64,000 nucleotides of DNA from Phycisphaeraceae bacterium (GTDB taxonomy: Bacteria > Planctomycetota > Phycisphaerae > Phycisphaerales > UBA1924), in NCBI GenBank assembly GCA_026126305.1, contig JAHCJI010000007.1, forward strand, positions 124,001-188,000, written 5' to 3'. A model generated the notes under the pieces. The model did no database searches and had not been told where the DNA came from. It saw only the letters and a program-made list of their open reading frames with translations. Made by a program: the position numbers and the translations under genes. Each line of letters opens with the position of its first letter. Position 1 is the stretch's first letter. This document shows positions 53,256 to 61,661 of the stretch, in pieces.

Positions 53256-54635
53256 TCAGGCCCGTTGGGGGACACCGGTCATGACCACGCTTGGCCGGCC
53301 CACACTGTGGTGGTTGAATCCTAATTCAGCCATGTGGTCTCGCTTGTACAGATTCCGGCCATCGAAGATCGTCTTTTCGGTTAACGCGGCGGCCACGCGC
53401 GCAAAGTCCGGGTTCTTGAATTCATCCCAATCGGTAGAGATAACCAGGCCATCGCACCCGGTCAGACACTCGTACATGTCGCCCACGATCGTCGCGGGAA
53501 CACCCAACTCGTCCAAGGCCATCTTCCCGGTCCGGTCGGCTACCGAGTCGTAGGCGCGGATGTTCGCCCCGTGCTGGTGGGCCATGTCCATGAGGGTCAG
53601 GGCCGGCGCCTCGCGCACGTCGTCGGTGTTGGGCTTGAAGGCGATGCCCCAGAAGGCCAGCGTCCGCCCCGCCAGCGAACCGCCGTAATGGCCCAGGATC
53701 TTCTCGAAGAACAACCGGCGCTGGCGTTGGTTCACGTCATGCACGGCCTGGGAGAGTTGGGTTTCAAAGCCCGACTCGTGGCCCATGCCGATGACCGCCA
53801 GCGTGTCCTTGGGGAAGCAGCTTCCGCCGTAGCCAAGCCCGGGATACAGGAACTTGTTGCCGATGCGGCTGTCGCTGCACATGCCCTCGCGGACTCGGTT
53901 GATGTTGGCGCCGTACTTCTCACAGAGCATGGCCATCTCGTTGATGAAGCTGATTTTCGTGGCCAGGAAGTTGTTGCTGGCGTACTTGACCATCTCGGCC
54001 GAGGGGATGTCCATGAAGAAGATGGGGTGCCCGTTGCGGGTGAAGGGCTCGTAGACCTCGCGGAATCGCCGGACGGTCAGGTCGTCGGGGTCGTCGGGGT
54101 TCTCGACGCCACAGACGACCCGGTCGGGCTTGTTGAAGTCGATGATGGCATCGCCTTCTTTGAGAAACTCTGGATTGTCGCCCACCGTGAAGGGGATATC
54201 GCCGACGGTGGCCCGGATGCGGTCTCGAACCTTCAAGGTAGTGCCAACGGGCACGGTGCTCTTGACAATGATGGTCTTGGGGGTCTGCCCGGGGCCCAGG
54301 CGTTTGATGACAGCGGCGATATCGTCGGCGGCCTGCATGACATACTTCAGGTCGGCCTTCCCGTCGGCACCGCTGGGCGTGCCCACGCAGATGAAGATCA
54401 TCTCGGCGTCTTCGTAGGCCTCGGCCTTGTCCAAGGTGGCCCGCAGGCGGCCGGCCTTGAGGTTGCGCTGCATCAGCTCGGTCAGGCCCGGCTCGTAGAT
54501 GGGGCACTCCCCCCGGTTGATCTGCTCGACCTTCTCGGGAAGCACGTCCAAGCACAGCACGCTGTTGCCCGTGTTCGCAAAGCACACCCCGGTGACAAGA
54601 CCCACGTACCCCGTGCCCACCATCGTCAACTTCAT
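53256..54635 (-). CDS. UDP-glucose 6-dehydrogenase
   Basis: A 459-residue NAD-dependent enzyme oxidising UDP-glucose to UDP-glucuronate, a precursor of acidic polysaccharides. The start MKLTMVGTGYVGLVTG gives the dinucleotide fold. The catalytic Cys273 is in GYGGSCFPKD, with NEFLATKISFINE-type core helix residues (SNNFLATKISFINE) before it. The third domain has AFWGIAFKPNTDDVREAP. The ribosome binding site GGAGG precedes ATG 54635. Its product could feed the cluster at 27-40 kb. Confidence 0.95.
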   Translation of the reverse strand: MKLTMVGTGYVGLVTGVCFANTGNSVLCLDVLPEKVEQINRGECPIYEPGLTELMQRNLKAGRLRATLDKAEAYEDAEMIFICVGTPSGADGKADLKYVMQAADDIAAVIKRLGPGQTPKTIIVKSTVPVGTTLKVRDRIRATVGDIPFTVGDNPEFLKEGDAIIDFNKPDRVVCGVENPDDPDDLTVRRFREVYEPFTRNGHPIFFMDIPSAEMVKYASNNFLATKISFINEMAMLCEKYGANINRVREGMCSDSRIGNKFLYPGLGYGGSCFPKDTLAVIGMGHESGFETQLSQAVHDVNQRQRRLFFEKILGHYGGSLAGRTLAFWGIAFKPNTDDVREAPALTLMDMAHQHGANIRAYDSVADRTGKMALDELGVPATIVGDMYECLTGCDGLVISTDWDEFKNPDFARVAAALTEKTIFDGRNLYKRDHMAELGFNHHSVGRPSVVMTGVPQRA

Positions 54636-54778
54636 GCCTGCCTCCAACGTCGGCCCGGCCCGGCCCTTCCGTGCCCGCGCCCCTGTCTGCTAGAAGACAG
54701 TCTAGGTGCGCGCCATGGCCCCGGGCCCACTGGCCAAGCTCCGGTTTGCCGCTACAGTGGCCGATGCCCGATCACGCC

Positions 54779-55645
54779 ATGACCAAGCCAAGCACCCGCA
54801 CGCCCAAACGCACGGCCCGCCGCAAGCCGAGGCCAGCGCGTCAACCCCTGACCGCCGCCACCGCCGACCGGCACGACCTGTACACCGCCGCGGTCCAGAA
54901 TGTGGCCGCCGAGATCGACTTCGTCGATCAAACCTACAAGACCCTTCGGGGCCAATATGCCACACGCCTGCGTGAGGACTTCTGCGGCACGGCCCAGACC
55001 TGTGCCGAATGGGTCCGTCGCCGCCCGGGCAACGTCGCCGTGGGCTTGGATCTGGACGAGCCCACGCTGCAATGGGGTCGAGAGAAGGTCATGAGCCGGC
55101 TGACCGAGGAGCAACAGGCGCGGGTCATCCTGAAGAACCGCGACGTGCGCGACCCGGGGCGCAAGGCCCGCGACATGGACCTCATCCTGGCCATGAACTT
55201 CAGCTCCAACGCGTTGATGGCGCGCTCCGACATGCTGGCCTACTTCAAGGCCATCCGCAAGAGCCTCGCGCCCGGCGGGCTGTTCATCATGGACTGCTAC
55301 GGCGGCTCCGAGAGCTTGCTGGAGCAGGAAGAACGCAGGGCCTGCAAGGGGTTTACCTACGTCTGGGACCAGGTCCACTACAACCCCATCGACGCCACAC
55401 TCGACACGGCCATCCACTTCGAGTTCAAGGACGGCACGTCGATCCGCAACGCCTTTACCTATCACTGGCGGCTCTGGACCCTGGCCGAGTTGCGAGACGT
55501 GCTCGCCGACGCGGGCTTTGCCAGGTCCACCGTGTACTGGGAAGGCGACGACGGCAAGGGCGGGGGCGACGGCGTGTTCAAGCCCGCGGCCAGGGGTGAC
55601 GCCTGTGCCTCGTGGATCGCTTACATTGTCGCCGAAATCGACTGA
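54779..55645 (+). CDS. Class I SAM-dependent methyltransferase
   Basis: A protein of about 288 residues with a basic Arg/Lys-rich N-terminus (TRTPKRTARRKPRPARQ). The methyltransferase core has LREDFCGTAQTCAEWVRRRP in place of the classical glycine-rich motif I, then VAVGLDLDEPTLQWGREKV, and DLILAMNFSSNALMARSDML, FKAIRKSLAPGGLFIMDCYG. The FCGT/DLDE pair is typical of a planctomycete/proteobacterial subgroup. The substrate is unknown. ATG 54764 would add five residues; neither start has a clear ribosome binding site. Confidence 0.82.
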   Translation: MTKPSTRTPKRTARRKPRPARQPLTAATADRHDLYTAAVQNVAAEIDFVDQTYKTLRGQYATRLREDFCGTAQTCAEWVRRRPGNVAVGLDLDEPTLQWGREKVMSRLTEEQQARVILKNRDVRDPGRKARDMDLILAMNFSSNALMARSDMLAYFKAIRKSLAPGGLFIMDCYGGSESLLEQEERRACKGFTYVWDQVHYNPIDATLDTAIHFEFKDGTSIRNAFTYHWRLWTLAELRDVLADAGFARSTVYWEGDDGKGGGDGVFKPAARGDACASWIAYIVAEID

Positions 55646-55681
55646 CCGCCGCCAAGGCATTTGGGGCTAGCATCTTCCCGT

Positions 55682-56308
55682 ATGAACCCCACGAGCCCGA
55701 CCAGCCCGCCAAGCCTGAGCATCGTCGCGCTCGACGACGACGCCGATTTTCGCGAGTATCTGGTCGGCCTGCTCGAAGAAGGCGGCCACCAGGTCCGTGC
55801 CGTTGCCTCGCCTGAGGAGCTCTATGAAGCCTGCGAGGCCCAACTGCCCGAGGTTGTGCTCCTTGATATCAACATGGGGAAAGTCCGAGGCGAGGACGTG
55901 CTCGCCGAATTGCGCCGCCGGTGGGAACGCCTGTGCGTGGTCGTCATCACCGGCTATCCCACGATGGACTCGATGCGGGAAACTTTCAAGCGGCAGGTCT
56001 TCGACTATGTGACAAAGCCGTTCGAGCCGTCCGAACTGCGACGCGTGCTGGCTCAGGCCGCCCACGAGTTTTCCCTCGGGCTGCGGCCCCAGGACCAGTT
56101 GCGGGCGATGCTCGGCAGGCAGATCCGCATGGCTCGCTCGGCCCAGGGACGCACGCTCAAGGACCTGTCCGAGGCCTGCGGCATCAGCGTCAGCCAGCTG
56201 AGCAGTGTCGAGCGCGGGGCCCACCTGCCAAGCCTCGAAAGCCTGCTGCTCATCGCTCAGGCCCTGGAAGCACTACCGAGCCAGTGGCTCGACGCCGCAG
56301 GCTTCTAA
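55682..56308 (+). CDS. Response regulator with receiver domain fused to an XRE-type HTH
   Basis: A 208-residue protein. Residues about 13-125 are a CheY-like receiver with the acidic pocket DDDADF, phosphoacceptor Asp62 in LLDINMG, Thr in VITGYPT and Lys in VTKPFEP. Residues about 140-205 form a Cro/C1-type helix-turn-helix (RTLKDLSEACGISVSQLSSVERG). Such REC-XRE fusions are less common than REC-OmpR or REC-NarL. The histidine kinase partner is not nearby. Confidence 0.88.
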   Translation: MNPTSPTSPPSLSIVALDDDADFREYLVGLLEEGGHQVRAVASPEELYEACEAQLPEVVLLDINMGKVRGEDVLAELRRRWERLCVVVITGYPTMDSMRETFKRQVFDYVTKPFEPSELRRVLAQAAHEFSLGLRPQDQLRAMLGRQIRMARSAQGRTLKDLSEACGISVSQLSSVERGAHLPSLESLLLIAQALEALPSQWLDAAGF

Positions 56309-56390
56309 CACGATGAAGCTTGTCACGCTGTTGACGACGCCCACCAAGCAGAAACCTGTATCAGACACGCGGATCATATGGCAGAGTCGA

Positions 56391-56882
56391 TTACACCGCG
56401 CCGGCACCACCCTTGAGACGGCTCTTCATCGCCCGGTCGACTTCGCGTTGGATCTCGCGCTCCGCGATGGCGTGCCGCTTGTCGGTCTTGCCACGGCCTC
56501 GGGCCAGGGCTACTTCGAGCTTCGCCCAAGGACCTACGAAATACAACCGCAAGGGGATGAGCGTGATGCCCTTCTCGTCGCTGGCCTTGGCCAAGCGAAC
56601 GATCTCCCGCTTATGGGCCAGCAACGTTCGCACGCGGTTGGGGATGTGCTGGTGGCCCCGGGCGGGGGGGTACTCGGCGATGGTGACCGAGAAGAGTTCC
56701 AACAACGGGGGGTGGCCCTGCGCCCGAACGTAGCCCTCGCCCAGCGAGACCTTGCCCTCACGAACGCTCTTGACCTCGCTGCCGACCAGCCGCAGGCCCA
56801 CTTCGATCGTGTCGAGGATGTCATACTCGTGCCGCGCCTTGCGGTTCTCGATCATCACCGGACGTGGCTTGCGCTTGGCCAT
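56391..56882 (-). CDS. smpB: SsrA-binding protein
   Basis: Partner of tmRNA in trans-translation. The 163-residue protein has ENRKARHEYDILDTIEVGL, LVGSEVKSVREGKVSLGEGY and the C-terminal basic tail with RHAIAEREIQREVDRAMK. Length and motifs are normal. ATG 56882 is the start giving MAKRKPRPVMIENRKA. No tmRNA gene was found near it. Confidence 0.95.
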   Translation of the reverse strand: MAKRKPRPVMIENRKARHEYDILDTIEVGLRLVGSEVKSVREGKVSLGEGYVRAQGHPPLLELFSVTIAEYPPARGHQHIPNRVRTLLAHKREIVRLAKASDEKGITLIPLRLYFVGPWAKLEVALARGRGKTDKRHAIAEREIQREVDRAMKSRLKGGAGAV

Positions 56883-56977
56883 GGGAGATAGTAGGAGTGA
56901 GATCCATGTTCCAAGGGCATTCGCGGCCAAGGATCTCCATGCCCATGCCCCTATCCTCTACGCATGGAGGGCCATAG

Positions 56978-57517
56978 ATGCACGAGGCCACCCGGTTTCG
57001 TCCTGGATACCTGGTCGATCGGCTGCTTGCCTTCCCGGAGTTGCTACGGGCCCTGGTTGCAGACACACAAGGCGACGATTGGCGTTGGAAACCGGGAGAT
57101 GGAGAATGGGCTATCGTCGAGATCCTGGGACACCTTGCACGCGAGGAACTCGAGGACTTCCGCCCGCGGCTGGAAAGGACTCTGCGCGACCCCGCCGAAC
57201 CCTGGACGCCCATCGACCCCGAAGGCAGCGTCACAACATTTAAGGACATCGATGGGGGCCCGCACGCTTTCCTCGACCAATTCACGCGGCTGCGCAGAGC
57301 GAACCTGGAATGGCTCTCCTCGCTCGGCCCGCTCGACACCATCGACTGGACCAAGGCGCACCACCACCCCAAGGGCTTTACCATCCGCGCCGGAGACCTG
57401 TTGGCTGCCTGGGCCGACCACGACACCCTCCACGCGCGGCAGATCATCAAACGGCGGCACCAGTTGATCGAGCTGGCGGCGGGTGGGTTTCAGTGCATGT
57501 ATGCGGGGAAGTGGTGA
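56978..57517 (+). CDS. DinB family protein
   Basis: A 179-residue four-helix-bundle protein with the three metal histidines of the DinB/YfiT family visible in ILGHLAREE, and in the later ADHDTLHARQI. The middle has a short loop (DPEGSVTTFKDID). Members include thiol transferases and uncharacterised metalloproteins, so the reaction is unknown. It diverges from smpB. Confidence 0.85.
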   Translation: MHEATRFRPGYLVDRLLAFPELLRALVADTQGDDWRWKPGDGEWAIVEILGHLAREELEDFRPRLERTLRDPAEPWTPIDPEGSVTTFKDIDGGPHAFLDQFTRLRRANLEWLSSLGPLDTIDWTKAHHHPKGFTIRAGDLLAAWADHDTLHARQIIKRRHQLIELAAGGFQCMYAGKW

Positions 57518-57768
57518 TAGCCGCGTATTGGGGCTCGATGCCTTCTTACAAAGAAGCAATTCCTCGCTCGGATGGTCCCGGTTCTAGACGACCGCTTGGA
57601 TGGAACCGATGACCCGCCAGAGAACCCTTCTCGGGGGCCATCAGGGGCGTTTCCGTATCGGGATGCGATGAAAGGGTCGGGGCCGCTGTGGCGATGGTGG
57701 CCCGGCCGCTCGGGCCGGACTGCGGCGGCTCTCGCTGGGGTAGTGGGGCTTGGAAGGTAGTGGGGGCG

Positions 57769-58356
57769 TCAGGGCTGGAGCACCTCGTCGATGTTCCGGT
57801 AGCTGAAGTTGTCGACCGTGAAGAACGCGCCCAGGCCCAGCGAGGCCCGCGGGTCGCCCACGATGACGTGGTCTCGCGTGAAGGTGGTCTGCCCGCTGGC
57901 CCCCCAGCCCAGGAAGCCCGCGGCGAGCTCCCCGCCCAGCGACCAGCCGCCCTGCTGGAAGCGTTCCAGGGCCTGCTCGTTGCGGAAGAAAATGACCAGG
58001 TCGGCGTACTCGATCCACAGCGCCAGCCCTGCGTTGAGACGGATCTGGCGGCTGTAGCCCAGGACCGAGCCCGAGGCGTCGTAGAGCAGCCCGCGGCCTC
58101 CGCCAGCGCCCAGCAGGTAGTAGACGCCGTTGAAGCCGCCCGGGAAGACGGCGTAGGCCACCGAGGTCTGCACGAGGCCGTCGAAGGTCGGCTCGATCTG
58201 CGACAGGCGGTCCATGGCCGCCCGGCTGTCGGACTGGAGGATGGCGTAGTTTTTCTGGCTCAGGCGGGTGGCCGAGCAGCCCGTGAGCGTGGCCGCCAGG
58301 GCGAGCAGGGCCAGCAGGATGCCGGTTCGGTGGAGATGGGTCTGGGACACGTGCAT
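57769..58356 (-). CDS. SYLF-domain lipoprotein
   Basis: A 195-residue lipoprotein. The signal peptide ends in the lipobox TLTGC (about residue 29), so it is lipid-anchored. The SYLF/Ysc84 actin-binding-like domain follows: VAYAVFPGGFNGVYYLLGAG, GLLYDASGSVLGYSRQIRL and VIVGDPRASLGLGAFFTVDN. Such proteins bind lipids. ATG 58356 follows AGGGAGA. It diverges from hisS with 123 bases between. Confidence 0.88.
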   Translation of the reverse strand: MHVSQTHLHRTGILLALLALAATLTGCSATRLSQKNYAILQSDSRAAMDRLSQIEPTFDGLVQTSVAYAVFPGGFNGVYYLLGAGGGRGLLYDASGSVLGYSRQIRLNAGLALWIEYADLVIFFRNEQALERFQQGGWSLGGELAAGFLGWGASGQTTFTRDHVIVGDPRASLGLGAFFTVDNFSYRNIDEVLQP

Positions 58357-58479
58357 CGGAATCTCCCTCTCTTTGCCACCGCCCGAGCGCGTGCCCGGGC
58401 CGGCGGCGGTGTATGCTGGGCCCCCGGTCGCGGGTGTGGCCCCGAGCGCCAAGGATGGATGGCCAAGGATGGACCGACG

Positions 58480-60021
58480 ATGACCAAGCCCGCCACCAGC
58501 CAAGTCGCCCCGCCCAAGGGTACGCGAGACCTGTACCCAAGCGAGATGCTGCGCCAGCACTACATCACCCGCCTCTGGCGAGACACGGCCATCCGCCACG
58601 GCTTCGAGGAGATCAACGGCCCGACCTTCGAGATGCTCGAGCTCTATACCCGCAAGAGCGGCGAGGGCATCGTCAGCGAGCTGTTCCGCTTCCGCAGGGA
58701 AGGCGGCCAGGACGACTACGCCCTTCGCCCGGAGTTCACCCCCACCCTGGCCCGCATGTACGCCGCCAAGGCCGCCAGCCTGCCCAGCCCGACCAAGTGG
58801 TTCAGCATCGGGCCGTACTTCCGGGCGGAGAAGCCGCAGCGGGGGAGGCTGCGGGAGTTTTTGCAGTGGAATGTGGATGTGTTGGGATTACCGGGTGATC
58901 CCGTCGCGCCCAATCACGCGGCAACTGATTGTCGAGTAAAGGCGGCCCAACACAACGCAGACCTCTGGTGCGTGATGGCCGACTGTCTGACAGCACTTGG
59001 ATTGACTGACAAAGTGGTTCAGTTTGCCTGCAACGATCGAGACCTAGTAGAAGAGCTACTTCGGAGGCACTGTAAACTGGAGGACAGCCAATCGTGGCGT
59101 GACAAAGCGTTTGCCCTGCTCGACAAACGTTCCAAGACGCCACCCGAACAGTTTCAAGAACAAGCTTCCGGGCTTGGTCTTGATCTAGGTGCTTTTGACA
59201 ACGACGAAGACTTGAAGTTCTTAGCGGATGTCCAAGTGATAGCGTGGAAGCGCGAACATGAATGGATGGAGGTACTCGGCAGATCAATCGCGAGTTTCAA
59301 CCAGCGCTATCGCAAAGACTCGGATCCGTCGACGGACGAAACGTGGCTGAGATTCGACCCCTCCATCGTCCGCGGCCTGGCCTACTACACCGGCACCGTC
59401 TTCGAGGTCATCGCCGAGGGCGAGCGTGCGATCGCAGGCGGTGGGCGGTACGACAACCTGATCGAACTCTTCGGCGGGCCGCCCACGCCTGCCGTTGGCT
59501 TTGGCATGGGCGACGTCGTGCTGGGGCTCCTGCTCGAGGACAAGGGGCTCTTGCCCACGGGCGTCGAACTTTTGGACGCCCTGAGCCGGCCCGGCGCCAG
59601 CCTGCGGCCCGAGGCCTTCGTCGTGGCGGGCTCGGACGACGAGGACGCGCTCATCGAGCCCCTGCTTGCGAATCTGCGGCGGGGCATCGAACGCGAGGGC
59701 TTCGATGGAAAGCCCTGGGCGGCCGATCGCTACGCCGTCCGGCCCATGCACGCCAGGCGATCTTACAAAACCACCCGCAACCTCAAGAAGTTGCTCGGCG
59801 ACGCCGAGCGGCAGTTCGCCCGCTTTGCCGTGATCTTGCACGGGCCCGACAAGGTGGAGCTGCGCGACATGGCCACGCGGCAGGACCTGACGCCCAACCT
59901 CGTGCCGGCCTGGGGGGACGATGCTTCCAGAAAGGACGCGGCGTCCTTCAGTGTGGACCCGGCCTCGCCGATATACGTTGGCGGGGCGTTGGCGCGTTGC
60001 CTGTCGGGTGCATCGGGCTGA
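58480..60021 (+). CDS. hisS: Histidyl-tRNA synthetase with an internal block of unusual composition
   Basis: A 513-residue class II synthetase. Motif 1 region has KGTRDLYPSEM. Motif 2 is WFSIGPYFRAEKPQRGRLREFLQW. The HisRS signature RGLAYYTGTVFEV and motif 3 (PPTPAVGFGMGDVVL) follow, then an anticodon-binding domain (about 385-510). It is longer than the usual 420. Residues about 135-288 (58885-59345) use many AT-ending codons (TTA, GTA, CTA, AAA) unlike both flanks, but the frame is intact. ATG 58480 gives MTKPATSQVAPPKGTRD. Confidence 0.93.
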   Translation: MTKPATSQVAPPKGTRDLYPSEMLRQHYITRLWRDTAIRHGFEEINGPTFEMLELYTRKSGEGIVSELFRFRREGGQDDYALRPEFTPTLARMYAAKAASLPSPTKWFSIGPYFRAEKPQRGRLREFLQWNVDVLGLPGDPVAPNHAATDCRVKAAQHNADLWCVMADCLTALGLTDKVVQFACNDRDLVEELLRRHCKLEDSQSWRDKAFALLDKRSKTPPEQFQEQASGLGLDLGAFDNDEDLKFLADVQVIAWKREHEWMEVLGRSIASFNQRYRKDSDPSTDETWLRFDPSIVRGLAYYTGTVFEVIAEGERAIAGGGRYDNLIELFGGPPTPAVGFGMGDVVLGLLLEDKGLLPTGVELLDALSRPGASLRPEAFVVAGSDDEDALIEPLLANLRRGIEREGFDGKPWAADRYAVRPMHARRSYKTTRNLKKLLGDAERQFARFAVILHGPDKVELRDMATRQDLTPNLVPAWGDDASRKDAASFSVDPASPIYVGGALARCLSGASG

Positions 60022-60079
60022 TCGTGGCCCGGCCCGGGCCCCTGGGGAACAGCCCGCAACCGACCGGAGAAGCGAACCC

Positions 60080-60997
60080 ATGTGCCGATTCGTGATGTAT
60101 CTGGGCCCCAGGCTGCCAGTCTCAGCGCTGGTCACAGAGCCGGACCACTCGCTGATCCACCAGAGCGTGAACGCGGCCGAGCGAGAAGAACCGCTCAACG
60201 GCGATGGCTTCGGCATCGCGTGGTATGTGCCCGAGTTGCCGCGACAGCCGGGGCTGTTCAAGTCGATCACCCCGGCCTGGAGCAACGCCAACCTGCAACG
60301 CCTGGCCCCGGTGACGATGAGTACCTGCATCCTGGCGCACGTGCGGGCGGCGACGCAGGGGACTGTGGTGTCGGAAGTGAACTGCCACCCCTTCGTCCGC
60401 TCGGGCGTGGCGTTCATGCACAACGGCGACCTGGGCGGCTTCCACAAGATCCGCCGCGCCCTGCTCAACAGCCTGTCCGACGAGGCCTTCGAGAGCATCC
60501 TTGGGACCACCGACAGTGAGCACCTGTTCGCGCTCATCGGCGAGGAATTGGACCGGGCCTCGTGCGAGCAAACGTGTGAGCGGCTGACAACCGCGCTGGT
60601 GGCCGGCGTGGAACGGGCGCTGGCGCTGGTGCGCGAGGCGGGCGTCGAGGAGCACTCGTACCTGAACATCGCCATGGCCGACGGCCGCAACGCCGTCGCG
60701 TGCCGCTTCACCACCGACGCGCCCGAGCACGTTGAGTCATTGTATCTGAACACGGGGCGTCGATACGTCTGCGAGGACGGCGTGTGCCGGATGCTCGACA
60801 CTCACAACGAGGAACGGGCCGTCATCGTGTCGAGCGAGCGCCTCAGCGATGACCCGGGCTGGTCGCCCATCCCCGCGAACCACATCGTCACCATCCGCGG
60901 CGGCCAGGTGAACATCGAACCCTGGCCGGGGGCGGACGTGTCGCGGCAATCGTCCTTCCTTCGCACACCAGCGACACGCGCGTCGAAGGCAGGCTGA
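60080..60997 (+). CDS. Class II glutamine amidotransferase
   Basis: A 305-residue Ntn-hydrolase with Cys2 as nucleophile (MCRFVMYLG), then LNGDGFGIAWY, ILAHVRAATQG, NCHPFV and MHNGDL, which match the YafJ/EgtC-like glutaminase family. No synthase domain is present, so the acceptor is unknown. GGAGA precedes ATG 60080. It follows hisS after 58 bases on the same strand. Confidence 0.9.
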   Translation: MCRFVMYLGPRLPVSALVTEPDHSLIHQSVNAAEREEPLNGDGFGIAWYVPELPRQPGLFKSITPAWSNANLQRLAPVTMSTCILAHVRAATQGTVVSEVNCHPFVRSGVAFMHNGDLGGFHKIRRALLNSLSDEAFESILGTTDSEHLFALIGEELDRASCEQTCERLTTALVAGVERALALVREAGVEEHSYLNIAMADGRNAVACRFTTDAPEHVESLYLNTGRRYVCEDGVCRMLDTHNEERAVIVSSERLSDDPGWSPIPANHIVTIRGGQVNIEPWPGADVSRQSSFLRTPATRASKAG

Positions 60998-61661
60998 CGG
61001 CCTCGCCTATGGCGACGCCTGAGTGTCACGCAGCCTGGCGATGCCCTGTTCCGGCTTGTATCGCTTGCCTTCCAGCAAGTGTCTCTCAACCCCAACCGGA
61101 GGCATCGAGACTCTCACACCGACTGGGGCTCAGGTACTCAAGTGCAGGCCACCCGCCCCCGACGCCCCAGCGGGCCAGATTCGGTCCTGCCCCAGTCAAC
61201 AATCAGGCCCGCATCCTACGGACGCGTGCCTTGCAAGCTCCCCGATCGGAACCGTCTCAATAACGCACCGAGGAAAACTCTGAGACTGTTGTACGCTTAC
61301 GGGCGTTGAACATTGGGGCTGGGCCGGAGAGCGCATAGGGGATACCCGTGGCCGAGAGTTGGCACCGTGTTAATCAGTTGCAGCACGGACTAGCGACGTG
61401 CGGGCTATCGTCAACCCTATAGCGCTGGAGTGAGCACAACCGAAAGGAATGCCATTGGACTGCCAGCCAAGTCATGCCAAACGCAACCCATGCAAAAAGA
61501 TTTTTTCAGCCTAAACTACTGACACTGCAAGAGTTAGGTCCTGACAGCCACATGTCGCTTACAAAAGTTACCTAAATGGGCTTGGCGCAGGCGAGAGCGT
61601 TTGGTACAACATGGGAGGTCTACGGAAAGCGAGCAACGTGTTCGGCAGGATTTAGGAACGG
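60998..61661. other. Intergenic region before the RHS-like gene
   Basis: This 664-base stretch contains no frame with protein character; short frames such as 61023-61283 lack coding bias. GC falls markedly from about 61290 onwards (T-rich patch AAAAAGATTTTTTC about 61496-61509). A promoter for the next gene is expected, but no clear box pair was identified. No RNA gene I know could be recognised. Confidence 0.5.

Noticed and set aside
56309..56390. tmRNA gene next to smpB
   Set aside because: No tRNA-Ala-like ends or tag reading frame are present in this gap or on the other side of smpB.
58480..60021. Frameshift or gene fusion in hisS
   Set aside because: The composition changes sharply but the frame stays open and the protein sequence stays coherent, so a mosaic is preferred.
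61023..61309. Short open frames before the RHS-like gene
   Set aside because: No ribosome binding site, no codon bias and overlapping frames of similar length.
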